40,336 nt of DNA from Acidimicrobiales bacterium (GCA_017883025.1 JADGOH010000003.1:1-40336); one strand, 5' to 3'. Shown: positions 29,896-38,617, counted from the stretch's first letter. Numbers and translations: made by a program. Notes: a model not told the origin generated them from the letters alone.

Positions 29896-30494
29896 CAGAC
29901 CGCGACGAGCAGCCCGAGCTCGTCCAGGCGGGCGCCCATGCTGTCCGGGGTGACCCCGAAGAGGCAGGCGATGGCCCGTACGTCCTCGGCCCGGATCGTG
30001 ATCATCCTGCCGTTGAAGTCCTGGCGGTGCACCTGGATCATGCTCAGGAACCGGCGCAGCAGATCCCGCTCCGGTCCGCTCACCGTGTGGAGCTTCGTGA
30101 GGTCGATCGCCACCTTGTCGGGCACCGTCGAGGCCGGGGCGGCACTCCGCCCGTTGGCCGACCGGTCGTCGGACGAGCCCGACGCCCCCCACCGACCACC
30201 CGGTGTGGCATCGTCGTTGGGCAGTAGCTGGTCCACCGGCACGTCGTAGAGCTTGGCCAGGCGCTGGAGGCGCGGAACCGAGATCGCCCGCTCCCCACGC
30301 TCGTAGGCGCCCAGCACGGACGCCTTGAACTCCTGGTCCGACATGGCCTCGACCGCCTGGAGCGACAGTCGCATCTGCTTGCGCATCGCCCGCAGCCGCG
30401 ACCCGACAGCGCGGGCGTAGGCGACCCTGGCCGCCTCCTCCTGCTCGTCGTCGTCCACTGCAACGACCGCCTTTTCCGTCACTGTCACTGTCAT
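29895..30494 (-). CDS. BldD-like transcriptional regulator (XRE HTH plus C-terminal c-di-GMP-binding-type domain)
   Basis: VGSRLRAMRKQMRLSLQAVEAMSDQEFKASVLGAYERGERAISVPRLQRLAKLYDVPVDQLLP; C-term VAIDLTKLHTVSGPERDLLRRFLSMIQVHRQDFNGRMITIRAEDVRAIACLFGV. Confidence 0.88.
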   Translation of the reverse strand: MTVTVTEKAVVAVDDDEQEEAARVAYARAVGSRLRAMRKQMRLSLQAVEAMSDQEFKASVLGAYERGERAISVPRLQRLAKLYDVPVDQLLPNDDATPGGRWGASGSSDDRSANGRSAAPASTVPDKVAIDLTKLHTVSGPERDLLRRFLSMIQVHRQDFNGRMITIRAEDVRAIACLFGVTPDSMGARLDELGLLVAV

Positions 30495-30570
30495 GGTCAA
30501 GCCCTCCGCTCCCACCGATTGCGCCCCTCGAGCCTGAGTTCGCAGTCCGAACCCGCTGTCGAGCTTCCGT

Positions 30571-30585
30571 CTCACGCAGCGTGAC
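30571..30585. promoter_or_regulatory. Predicted BldD box upstream of the BldD-like gene
   Basis: CTCACGCAGCGTGAC fits the Streptomyces BldD consensus NTNACNC(A/T)GNGTNAN at every specified position. Confidence 0.7.
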
Positions 30586-30652
30586 GAGAGCCGAGGCCCC
30601 TCACATGCCGTGTGAATTTCCTTAGAAGACCAGTTTTCCTCACGGAGCGTGG

Positions 30653-31453
30653 TTACGCAAGGGGCAGAACTACGCCATTGCGGAGGGCGCACAGGAGCGC
30701 CCCGGCCGTGACGGCGGCCGTCTCGGCCCGCAGGACGGTGGCGCCGAGGCCCACCGTGGGGCCGAACCCGACGCGCTCGGCCGGGTCCCATCCGCCCTCG
30801 GGGCCGATGGCCAGGGTCGGACGGTCGAGGCTCGGCGCCGACCCACCTGCGTCGGCGAGGGCCATCGGGGCCCCGGCCAGGGCGGCCACGTCCTCGAGCC
30901 GACAGACGGCGGTGACCTCCGGGAGTCGAGCCCGACGGCACTGGGCCGCCGCCTCGCGGACGACCCGCCGCAGTCGCTCGACCGACCTGGCCGCACGATC
31001 GCCCTCCCACCGCACCACCGAGCGTGAGGTTCTCAGGGGCACGATCCGGTCCACCCCGAGCTCGGTCAGCTTCTGGGCCACCCACTCGGGGCGGTCACCC
31101 TTCGTCGGGGCGAACGCCACCGTCACCTCGGGCCCCGGAGCGAGGTCCACCACGGCCGGCCCGTCGGGCACGAGCAGTCCGGCCGGGTCGGCGCCCCGGG
31201 CCCCCCTGGCCGGAACGATCGGGGCGATCCGGCACGGTACCCACCGCCCGGTCCCGTCGGCGGCGATCACGGACTCGCCGGGGCGGAGGCGGAGCACGTC
31301 GAGCAGGTGGCGCACGTCGGCGTCCTCGACCACCGGTGACCCGGGGTCGGCCACGAACACCATGGCGGCCGCGGCCACCAGGAGCGGGTCGGGGCCACGG
31401 GGCACAGGGGCTTCGTCGGGGGCCGGCGCCTCCCCCGCTCCTGCCGGGGGCAT
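30653..31453 (-). CDS. rsmE: 16S rRNA m3U1498 methyltransferase RsmE
   Basis: VRHLLDVLRLRPGESVIAADGTGRWVPC; VAQKLTELGVDRIVPLRTSRSVVRW; LAIGPEGGWDPAE. Confidence 0.93.
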   Translation of the reverse strand: MPPAGAGEAPAPDEAPVPRGPDPLLVAAAAMVFVADPGSPVVEDADVRHLLDVLRLRPGESVIAADGTGRWVPCRIAPIVPARGARGADPAGLLVPDGPAVVDLAPGPEVTVAFAPTKGDRPEWVAQKLTELGVDRIVPLRTSRSVVRWEGDRAARSVERLRRVVREAAAQCRRARLPEVTAVCRLEDVAALAGAPMALADAGGSAPSLDRPTLAIGPEGGWDPAERVGFGPTVGLGATVLRAETAAVTAGALLCALRNGVVLPLA

Positions 31454-31455
31454 CG

Positions 31456-32598
31456 TCAGCTGAGCGCCGAGCGGATCTTGGAGAAGAGGCCCTCGTGGTG
31501 CGGGGCGTCGCCGAGCTCCTCCGCACGCGCCCGGGCCAGGGTGACGAGCAGCTCCCGCTGGTGGTCGTCGAGGTCGGTCGGCGTGTCCACCTGGACGTGG
31601 ACGAACAGGTCGCCCCGGCCCCGGCCCCGCAGCTTGGGCACGCCCAGGCCCCTGAGGGTCAGGACCGTGCCGCTCTGCGTGCCGACGGCGATCGACAGGT
31701 CACGTGCGTCGTCGAGGGTGTCGAAGGGCACGCTGCCCCCGAGCGCGGCCAGCGCCATGTGCACGTGCACGGTGGCGTGGAGGTCGACCCCCGAACGCTG
31801 GAACGCCTCGTCGGGCGTGACCGCCAGGTGCACGAAGAGGGCGCCGTTGGGCCCACCCCGGTACCCGGCCGGGCCGTGGCCGGCCAGACGCAGCGTGGAA
31901 CCGTCGTCCACGCCCGCAGGGATGTCGACGGTCAGCGTGCGGGACTCGTTCCGGCGGCCGTCGCCCCGGCAGTCGGCGCACAGCGTCTCGATCGACTGGC
32001 CGGTGCCCTGGCAGCGGTTGCACGGCACCGCGGTGATCACCTGGCCGAGGATGGACTGACGTACCCGGCGCAGCTCGCCCGCCCCCTGGCACTCGGGGCA
32101 CCGGACCACGGAGGTGCCCGGCTGGGCACCGGTGCCTTCGCACGTCTCGCAATGGACGGGGGTGGTGACGTCCACTTGGCGCTGGACCCCGAAGACAGCC
32201 TCCCGGAAGGAGAGCTCGACCACCATCTCGGCGTCGGGGCCGGGCTGGGGGCCGGTCCGGCGGCGCCCGCCGCCCGCGCCCCCCATCCCGTTGAAGAAGG
32301 CGTCGAAGAGGTCGCCGAGGCCGCCGGCGCCGAACGGGTCGCCGCCGGCCGGTCCGGCGGCACCCTGGCCGAACACGCCGGCGTGGCCGAACTGGTCGTA
32401 GCGGGCGCGGCGCTCGGGGTCGCTCAGGACCTCGTACGCGAGGCTGATCTCCTTGAAGTGCTCGCCGTCGGCGTCGTCGTCGCCGTGGTTGGCGTCCGGG
32501 TGGTGCTCACGGGCCTTGGCCCGGTAGGCGCGCTTCAGTTCCTCGTCGGTCGCGTTCCGGCCGACGCCCAGCAGTTCGTAGAGGTCGGTCTCGGTCAT
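31456..32598 (-). CDS. dnaJ: Chaperone protein DnaJ
   Basis: J domain DLYELLGVGRNATDEELKRAYRAKAREHHPDANHG; four zinc-finger repeats CETCEGTG, CPECQGAG, CNRCQGTG, CADCRGDG. Confidence 0.98.
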   Translation of the reverse strand: MTETDLYELLGVGRNATDEELKRAYRAKAREHHPDANHGDDDADGEHFKEISLAYEVLSDPERRARYDQFGHAGVFGQGAAGPAGGDPFGAGGLGDLFDAFFNGMGGAGGGRRRTGPQPGPDAEMVVELSFREAVFGVQRQVDVTTPVHCETCEGTGAQPGTSVVRCPECQGAGELRRVRQSILGQVITAVPCNRCQGTGQSIETLCADCRGDGRRNESRTLTVDIPAGVDDGSTLRLAGHGPAGYRGGPNGALFVHLAVTPDEAFQRSGVDLHATVHVHMALAALGGSVPFDTLDDARDLSIAVGTQSGTVLTLRGLGVPKLRGRGRGDLFVHVQVDTPTDLDDHQRELLVTLARARAEELGDAPHHEGLFSKIRSALS

Positions 32599-33659
32599 CG
32601 GGCCGACTCGCCCAGACGCTCGCCCAGGCGGTCACCCACGACACGGGCGGCGGCAAGGGCCAGCGGGTAGTTCATCCGGGTGGGCCCGAGCAGGCCGATG
32701 GTGCCGGCCTTGATCCCGTCGACCGACACCGGCATCACCACGATGGCGCACGAGGCCAGGGGCTCCACGCCGTGCTCGGTGCCGATGGCCACCGTGAGGC
32801 CCGTGTCGAGGATGTCGCGCAGGAGCGAGACGACGACGAGCTGCTGCTCCAGGATGGTGAGCACCGAGCGCACCGTGTCGACGGCGTCGAAGGCGGCCGC
32901 CATGCGCGACGACCCGCCCACGAACAGCTGGTCGTGGCCGTCGGCCTCGCCGAGGGAGCGCAGCGCCGCCACGCCCGACGCCACCACGGTATCGACCACC
33001 GGGACGGCACTGGGGGCCGCCACGGGGGCGACCTGGGCCAGGGGCGACCCGAGGGCGTGGGCGGCCAGACGGCCGCCGGCCTCGGACACCACGGCCTCGT
33101 CGGCGTCCTCGGGCAGCTCGATCGACTGCTTCTGGACGGCTCCGTCCGCCAGGACGACCACGACGAGCGCCAACCGGTGGCCGAGGCCGACGAGCTGGAC
33201 CGACCGGACGGCGGCCGACTCGTGGGACGGTCCGACCACCATGGCCGTGCAGTCGGTCAGATCGGCGAGCAGGCCCGAGGTGCGCTCGAGCATCTCCTCG
33301 ATCTCCCCGTGGGCATGGTCGAAGAACTGGCGGACCTGTTGGCGGCCGCCCGGGTCGAGCGGACCGGGGCCGCCGAGCTGGTCGACAAAGAACCGGTAGC
33401 CCTTGTCGGTCGGGATCCGACCGGCCGAGGTGTGGGGCTGGGCCAGGTAGCCGTCGCGCTCGAGCGCCGCCATGTCGGACCGGACGGTGGCCGACGACAC
33501 GCTCACCCCGGGGGCGTCCACCACGTGCTGGGAGCCCACGGGCAGGGCCGAGCCGATGTACTCGTTCACGACCGCGTTCAGGATCGCCGCCTTGCGGCTG
33601 TCGAGGCCCCCGTCGCCGGGGTGCGTCGGTTCACTGGTGCGCTCGTCGGAGGTCGTCAT
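32595..33659 (-). CDS. hrcA: Heat-inducible transcription repressor HrcA
   Basis: LDSRKAAILNAVVNEYIGSALPVGSQHVV; VSSATVRSDMAALERDGYLAQPHTSAGRIPTDKGYRFFVD. Start at MTTSDE placed downstream of CIRCE. Confidence 0.96.
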   Translation of the reverse strand: MTTSDERTSEPTHPGDGGLDSRKAAILNAVVNEYIGSALPVGSQHVVDAPGVSVSSATVRSDMAALERDGYLAQPHTSAGRIPTDKGYRFFVDQLGGPGPLDPGGRQQVRQFFDHAHGEIEEMLERTSGLLADLTDCTAMVVGPSHESAAVRSVQLVGLGHRLALVVVVLADGAVQKQSIELPEDADEAVVSEAGGRLAAHALGSPLAQVAPVAAPSAVPVVDTVVASGVAALRSLGEADGHDQLFVGGSSRMAAAFDAVDTVRSVLTILEQQLVVVSLLRDILDTGLTVAIGTEHGVEPLASCAIVVMPVSVDGIKAGTIGLLGPTRMNYPLALAAARVVGDRLGERLGESAR

Positions 33660-33721
33660 GGGTGGTCGCCAGGCGTCCGGATCGACCGAGGGGAGGTACC
33701 CGGCGGTCGGAGCGGTCGCTG

Positions 33722-33748
33722 TTGGCACTCCATCCTAGTGAGTGCTTA
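33722..33748. promoter_or_regulatory. CIRCE element (HrcA operator)
   Basis: TTGGCACTC-catcctagt-GAGTGCTTA versus consensus TTAGCACTC-N9-GAGTGCTAA; immediately upstream of hrcA. Confidence 0.92.
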
Positions 33749-33757
33749 CCGGTCCCG

Positions 33758-33781
33758 GCCGACCACCCCCGGGTGGTCGGC
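33758..33781 (-). terminator. Strong hairpin downstream of the MBL-fold gene
   Basis: Perfect 10-bp stem GCCGACCACC-cccg-GGTGGTCGGC, between the MBL gene stop and CIRCE; no U-tract. Confidence 0.5.
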
Positions 33782-33816
33782 ACGCCGGGGAGCCGTGCCG
33801 GCGGCCTGCTGCCCGG

Positions 33817-34533
33817 TCAGGACAGGTACTGGGACCCGTAGGCGTCGGCCAGGTCGTAGAGGGCACGGCGCCCGTCGCCCCGGAACGACGAGCCGTGCAT
33901 CAGTGCCAGCGTCGTCGGTTCGAGGTCGCCGAGCTTCCGCAGCACCGCCGTGGTGTCCGGGGCCAGGGAGGTGCTCCGGAACAGCGCCTCCGCCTCCATG
34001 GAGGGCCCGATCAGGTCCTCCTCGGTGACGGCCGGGCCGTCGCCCAGGTGGGTGAAGAGGTCGCCGCAGAGCAGCGTCCGTGTGGTCTCCTCGAACAGGA
34101 CCCGCGCCTCCCACCCGTGGGGGACGTGCGGGGTGTCGATGTGCCGTACCCGCAGGCTCCCCAGTCCGATCACCTCGCCGTCGGCCAGCGCCCGTGGTGG
34201 CCGGTCGGCCATTTCGGTGAGCGACACCAGGCAGCCCAGCGCGCCGTGGGCGACCTGCGCGTCAGGGGCCGCGGCCAGGAACTCGTTCATGGCGCCGCAC
34301 TCGTCGGACTCGACGTGGCCGAAGGTGATCCATCGGAGACTGGCCACGGGCAGCACCTGGTCGATGGCGGCGCACACCGACGGGAACATCGACCGGTGTC
34401 CGGTGTGGAAGAGCAATGGCTCCTCGTCGGCGAGCAGGAACTGGTTGAACGTGAACCCGTCGGGCCCGATCGCCCGATCGCAGGTGGAGAGGCGGAAGAT
34501 GCCCGGCGCGATCTCGTCGACGGTCGTGGCCAC
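33817..34533 (-). CDS. MBL-fold protein resembling the stand-alone diiron (ODP/FprA-type) domain
   Basis: FTFNQFLLADEEPLLFHTGHRSMFPSV, ITFGHVESDECGAMNEFL (HxExD), IDTPHVPHGWEARVLFEETTRTLLCGDLFT. GTG start inferred. Confidence 0.82.
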   Translation of the reverse strand: MATTVDEIAPGIFRLSTCDRAIGPDGFTFNQFLLADEEPLLFHTGHRSMFPSVCAAIDQVLPVASLRWITFGHVESDECGAMNEFLAAAPDAQVAHGALGCLVSLTEMADRPPRALADGEVIGLGSLRVRHIDTPHVPHGWEARVLFEETTRTLLCGDLFTHLGDGPAVTEEDLIGPSMEAEALFRSTSLAPDTTAVLRKLGDLEPTTLALMHGSSFRGDGRRALYDLADAYGSQYLS

Positions 34534-34695
34534 GGTGGGGCCCCCTGTGCAGGTCAGCTCCCCGACCCACCCGGATGGCGTGGCGGTGGAGCAGGAGGCC
34601 ACCCAGGCGGCCGCCTGCCGACCGACCCTAGCGGGTGGGTCCCCGCCGTTCCCGGTGCACCGCCCGGTCGTCCCCGGGGCTCCCGCCGCCGCGGA

Positions 34696-35355
34696 TCAGG
34701 CGGTGGCGATGAACATGCGCTCGGTCATCGCCGGGCCGAGTGCGATGGCGGCGTCACCCAGGATCAACGTCAGGGTGCCGTCCGGGGCACGGGACTGGAC
34801 CACGGCGGTGGTGCCCGGGGTCAGTCCGTTGTCGCCCAGGTAGGTGAGCGAGTCCGCCTCGTGCTCGACGCTCTCGGTGATCCGCACCAGACGGACCTGC
34901 TCCCCCGGCTGCGCCTCGGCCAGGCGGCGCTGGCCGGCGCTGTCGGGCGTCACCCCGGGGATCGGGTTGCCATGCGGGCAGGTGGTCGGGTTGTCGAGCA
35001 GGACGACCAGGCGCGCCTCGACGTCGTCGCTGATCACGTGCTCCCACCGGCCGGCCTCGACATGGGCCTTGTCCCAGTCCAGCCCGATGATGTCGACGAG
35101 CAGGCGCTCGGCCAGGCGGTGCTTTCGGACGACCCCTTCGGCCAGTGCCTTTCCGGCCGGGGTCATCGAGATGCGCCTGCCCGTCCGGGCGATGAGGCCG
35201 TCCGCCTCGAGGCGGTCGAGCATCTCGGACACCGAAGGTGCCGCCTTGCCCAGCCGCTCGGCCAGACGGGCCTGGATCACCGGGATCCCTTCCTCCTCGA
35301 GGGCGAAGATCGTTTCGAGGTACTCCTCGACCGGCGGGTGGAAGCGGTCAAGCAC
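34696..35355 (-). CDS. DtxR/MntR-family metal-dependent transcriptional regulator
   Basis: EEYLETIFALEEEGIPVIQARLAERLGKAAPSVSEMLDRLEADGLI; HRLAERLLVDIIGLDWDKAHVEAGRWEHVIS; NPTTCPHGNPIPG; C-terminal SH3-like region. Confidence 0.94.
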   Translation of the reverse strand: MLDRFHPPVEEYLETIFALEEEGIPVIQARLAERLGKAAPSVSEMLDRLEADGLIARTGRRISMTPAGKALAEGVVRKHRLAERLLVDIIGLDWDKAHVEAGRWEHVISDDVEARLVVLLDNPTTCPHGNPIPGVTPDSAGQRRLAEAQPGEQVRLVRITESVEHEADSLTYLGDNGLTPGTTAVVQSRAPDGTLTLILGDAAIALGPAMTERMFIATA

Positions 35356-35365
35356 GCCGCTGATC

Positions 35366-36811
35366 CTACGGCACCGGCGGTGGGATCGCTCCGGGGTCCG
35401 GCCCCGCCGTCCCCGGTGGGCGACGCGGACGGCGGCGGGTCGGCCGGGCGGCGCGGCGCGCCGCCTCGGCGGCCTGCAGCTTCGGCACGACCGTCACGGT
35501 GTAGGCGGCCGAGGCCGCCCCCATCGCCAGGATGATGACCAGCGGGACAGGACTGAACCTGTTGTTGACCGACACCGAGGCCACCAGGGCGAGGACCGAG
35601 AAGACCACCAGGCCGGCGATGGCCACGACCCGGACGATCGGGACCCGGAAGGGACGGTGGTGGTCGGGGACCCGGCCCCGCAGTCGCAGTACGCAGAAGG
35701 CGGCGACCGCGTAGATCATCCCCTCGAGGGCGGCCCCCACGGCCACCAGGACCTGCCAGCCGGAGCCGCCGACGACCTCGACGACCACCGAGACGGCGAA
35801 CGAGGTCGTCCCGAGCAGCAGCACCGGCACCCACGGGACGGCCCGGTCGTTGAGACGGGCCAGCAGCGGGGGCAGGCTCCCCTCCCGGGCGGTGGCGTAG
35901 ACGAACCGCGACGCGGTGATGAACCCGCCGTTGAAGGTGTTGAGGGCGGTGACCGTGGTCACGGCGGCCATGATCCAGATGCCGGCCGCGCCGAACGCCT
36001 TCTGGCCGAGCGCCAGCTGCGGGTACGCGGTGATCAGCTGCGCATGGGTCAGCACGTGGCTCATGGCGGTGGTCATGGCCGCGCACACCGCGAACAGCAC
36101 GGCGACGGCGATGAGCATGGCCCGGTGGATGTGCTTCGGGTCCCGGACCTCCTCGGCATTGGTGGTCACCCACTCGAAGGCGCTGTAGAGGAAGATCCCG
36201 AGCGCCACCGACTCCAGGAACCCGGCGCCCGAGTGGTGGTGGACGGGCTGGAACGGCGTGCGCAGTGCGGTCCCCGACCGGGCGAGGGCAACGACGGACA
36301 CGACCAACGTGGCGGCCAGCACGATCGAGGTGGCGACGTCCTGGAGCCATCCGGCCACCTTGACGCCGCGGAGGTTGGACAGTACCGCGACCGCCAGCAG
36401 CGCCAGGGTCCACACGGCGGTCAGCCATCCCGGTGCGTGCAGCACGTGCGTGAGGGCGGCACTGACGATGAAGGCGTCGGCCGCCACGACGAGGACGATC
36501 GTGCTGAGGTAGGTGAACGTGATGGTCAGCGCCACCCGGTCGTCCATGGCGCCGGACATGTAGCGCCGGATTGCGGCGGCGGTGGGGAACATCCCGTTCA
36601 GCTCGCCGAAGAAGGCCCAGGCCATGAGGGCCAGCAGGCCGGCGACTCCGATGGAGATCCACGCGGAGTCGCCGGCCACGTAGGCGACGAGGCCGGCAGC
36701 CGCCAGGTACTGCAGGGCGGCGAAGGCCAGGCCGGTCGAGGTCGACACGGCCGTGCGCAGGCTCATGGCTCGGCGCAGGGTGGCCGCCGGGGCGGGCGCG
36801 CCCTCGCTCAT
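35366..36811 (-). CDS. APC-superfamily amino acid/amine permease
   Basis: About 12 hydrophobic segments; GLAFAALQYLAAAGLVAYVAGDSAWISIGVAGLLALMAWAFFGELNGMFPTAAAIRRYM. Confidence 0.88.
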   Translation of the reverse strand: MSEGAPAPAATLRRAMSLRTAVSTSTGLAFAALQYLAAAGLVAYVAGDSAWISIGVAGLLALMAWAFFGELNGMFPTAAAIRRYMSGAMDDRVALTITFTYLSTIVLVVAADAFIVSAALTHVLHAPGWLTAVWTLALLAVAVLSNLRGVKVAGWLQDVATSIVLAATLVVSVVALARSGTALRTPFQPVHHHSGAGFLESVALGIFLYSAFEWVTTNAEEVRDPKHIHRAMLIAVAVLFAVCAAMTTAMSHVLTHAQLITAYPQLALGQKAFGAAGIWIMAAVTTVTALNTFNGGFITASRFVYATAREGSLPPLLARLNDRAVPWVPVLLLGTTSFAVSVVVEVVGGSGWQVLVAVGAALEGMIYAVAAFCVLRLRGRVPDHHRPFRVPIVRVVAIAGLVVFSVLALVASVSVNNRFSPVPLVIILAMGAASAAYTVTVVPKLQAAEAARRAARPTRRRPRRPPGTAGPDPGAIPPPVP

Positions 36812-36839
36812 CGGTGCGCCCGCGACCGGTGCCGCCGGG

Positions 36840-37199
36840 TCACTGGTCGAGGAAGGCGACCATGGACATGGCGTCGAGGCGCATCACGTCCTCGGAAGAC
36901 CCGGCCAGGACGATCTCACCCGAGACGTACTTCTCCGACGGGTTGAGGTCCCCCCAGAACAGGTCGGCGAAGTCCTCGCTGGTGGCCGACACCACCAGGT
37001 CGGGCCGGTCGACGAGTCCGTGCCGTAGGTCGGCCAGGACCGAGCCCGACACGGCGATGGTGAACCCGTCGCCCGTGTCGGTGGCCATCAGGTGCACGGT
37101 CCGGTCCCAGCCCCGCAGCATCCGGGCCAGGCGGGCGTTGCCGTTGCAGCGCACCTGCCAGTCGGCGTAGGCCTCGGCGATCTCGTCGGCGGTGGCCAT
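36840..37199 (-). CDS. SCP2 sterol-binding domain protein
   Basis: MLRGWDRTVHLMATDTGDGFTIAVSGSVLADLRHGLVDRPDLVVSATSEDFADLFWGDLNPSEKYVSGEIVLAGSSEDVMRLDAM. Confidence 0.82.
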   Translation of the reverse strand: MATADEIAEAYADWQVRCNGNARLARMLRGWDRTVHLMATDTGDGFTIAVSGSVLADLRHGLVDRPDLVVSATSEDFADLFWGDLNPSEKYVSGEIVLAGSSEDVMRLDAMSMVAFLDQ

Positions 37200-37201
37200 C
37201 C

Positions 37202-38617
37202 CTATCGGCCCCCCGGTGCGGCGGCACCCGCCCCCAGCGCGGCGGCCACCTCGGTCGCCACCCGCTCGCCCGACTCGAGCGCCCCCTCGATGTAGCCGGA
37301 CCACGCCGACGCCGTCTCCGTGCCGGCCCAGTGGATCGGGCCCACCGGGCGCCGCAGGCTCGGTCCGCACCCGGTCAGCACTCCTGGGCCCAGGCACGCC
37401 ACCGGACCGCCCCGGGTGAACGGCTCGGCCGACCACCGCTGCTCGGTGAACTCGACCGGTCCGGCCGCCTCGGGGCCGAAGGCTCGGGCCAGCTCCTCCA
37501 GGCACGCCCCTCGCCGGCCGTCGGGCCCGGCGGACTCGGACAGGCGGTCGGCCGGACCGGCGATGAACCCCATCAGCACGCCGTGGGACCCGTCCTCGGG
37601 CGAGTCGTCGAACGTGGCCCGCAGCAGCCCGGTGTCGGCCACGATCTGGCCCGACAGTCCCGCGTCGCGCCAGAAGGGACGGTCATAGACGGCGTGGACC
37701 TTCGTGACCGAGCCCATGGGGGCGCGCTGGGCCAGCTGGTCGCGGGCGCCGGGCAGCGGCGGGTCGAAGGCGATCCTCCCGTGGACGGCCGGGGGCATGG
37801 CCACCACCAGTCGGCGCGCGTCGACCCGCCAGGGCGCACGCACCCCGTCGGCGCCGGCGCGGTCGGCGGTCACCGTGACCCCGGACGGGCCGTGCGCAAC
37901 GCCCACCACCGGGGCGTCGAGCACCACGCGGTCCCCCAGGCCCTCGGCCAACCACACCGCCATCTGCTGGGCCCCCCCGGTGAACCGTCGCTCCTGGGCG
38001 CCCCCGGAGGTGCGGATGAGCGAGGACATCGAACCGCCGCCGTGCGCGTAGCCGAGCACGTAGAGCAGCGACAGCTCGTCGGGCCCGCAACCGAACACGG
38101 CGAGGGTGGCGGTGGCCACGAGGGAGCGGGCCACGTCGGTGTCCGCTGCGGTCGCCACCCATTCGGCCAGGGTGATGCTGTCGAGGAACCCGGCGTCCGG
38201 ATGGTCCCACGGGCTGCTGGGCGAGACCTCCTGCGCCAGCAGGTCGAGGTCGAGCAGCGTGGCGACGGTGTCGGCCGACCCGTCCGGGTCCGAGGTCGGG
38301 ACGAGCCCGGTGAAGGGGTGGAGGCCGCCCGAGCGCACCTCGAGGTTGGATCCCTCGACCCAGGTGGGGAACCGGGTCACGCCGCACTCGTCGGCCAGGG
38401 CCTGGAGCCGGTCCTGGGTCGGGCCGATCCACTGGCCGCCCTGGTCCACCACGGCACCCGACCCGGTGACCTCGGTGAACACCCGACCACCCACCCGGTC
38501 TCGGGCCTCGAGGACCACCACGTCGAGGCCGGCGGCGGCCAGGTCCCGGGCCGCCCGCAGGCCCGCGTACCCGGCGCCCGCTACGACCACGTCGGCGGTC
38601 TGCTCCACTCCGGTCAT
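37202..38617 (-). CDS. FAD-dependent flavin monoamine oxidase family protein
   Basis: VVVAGAGYAGLRAARDLAAAGLDVVVLEARDRVGGRVFTE; GGQWIGPTQDRLQAL; C-term IHWAGTETASAWSGYIEGALESGERVA. Confidence 0.94.
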   Translation of the reverse strand: MTGVEQTADVVVAGAGYAGLRAARDLAAAGLDVVVLEARDRVGGRVFTEVTGSGAVVDQGGQWIGPTQDRLQALADECGVTRFPTWVEGSNLEVRSGGLHPFTGLVPTSDPDGSADTVATLLDLDLLAQEVSPSSPWDHPDAGFLDSITLAEWVATAADTDVARSLVATATLAVFGCGPDELSLLYVLGYAHGGGSMSSLIRTSGGAQERRFTGGAQQMAVWLAEGLGDRVVLDAPVVGVAHGPSGVTVTADRAGADGVRAPWRVDARRLVVAMPPAVHGRIAFDPPLPGARDQLAQRAPMGSVTKVHAVYDRPFWRDAGLSGQIVADTGLLRATFDDSPEDGSHGVLMGFIAGPADRLSESAGPDGRRGACLEELARAFGPEAAGPVEFTEQRWSAEPFTRGGPVACLGPGVLTGCGPSLRRPVGPIHWAGTETASAWSGYIEGALESGERVATEVAAALGAGAAAPGGR

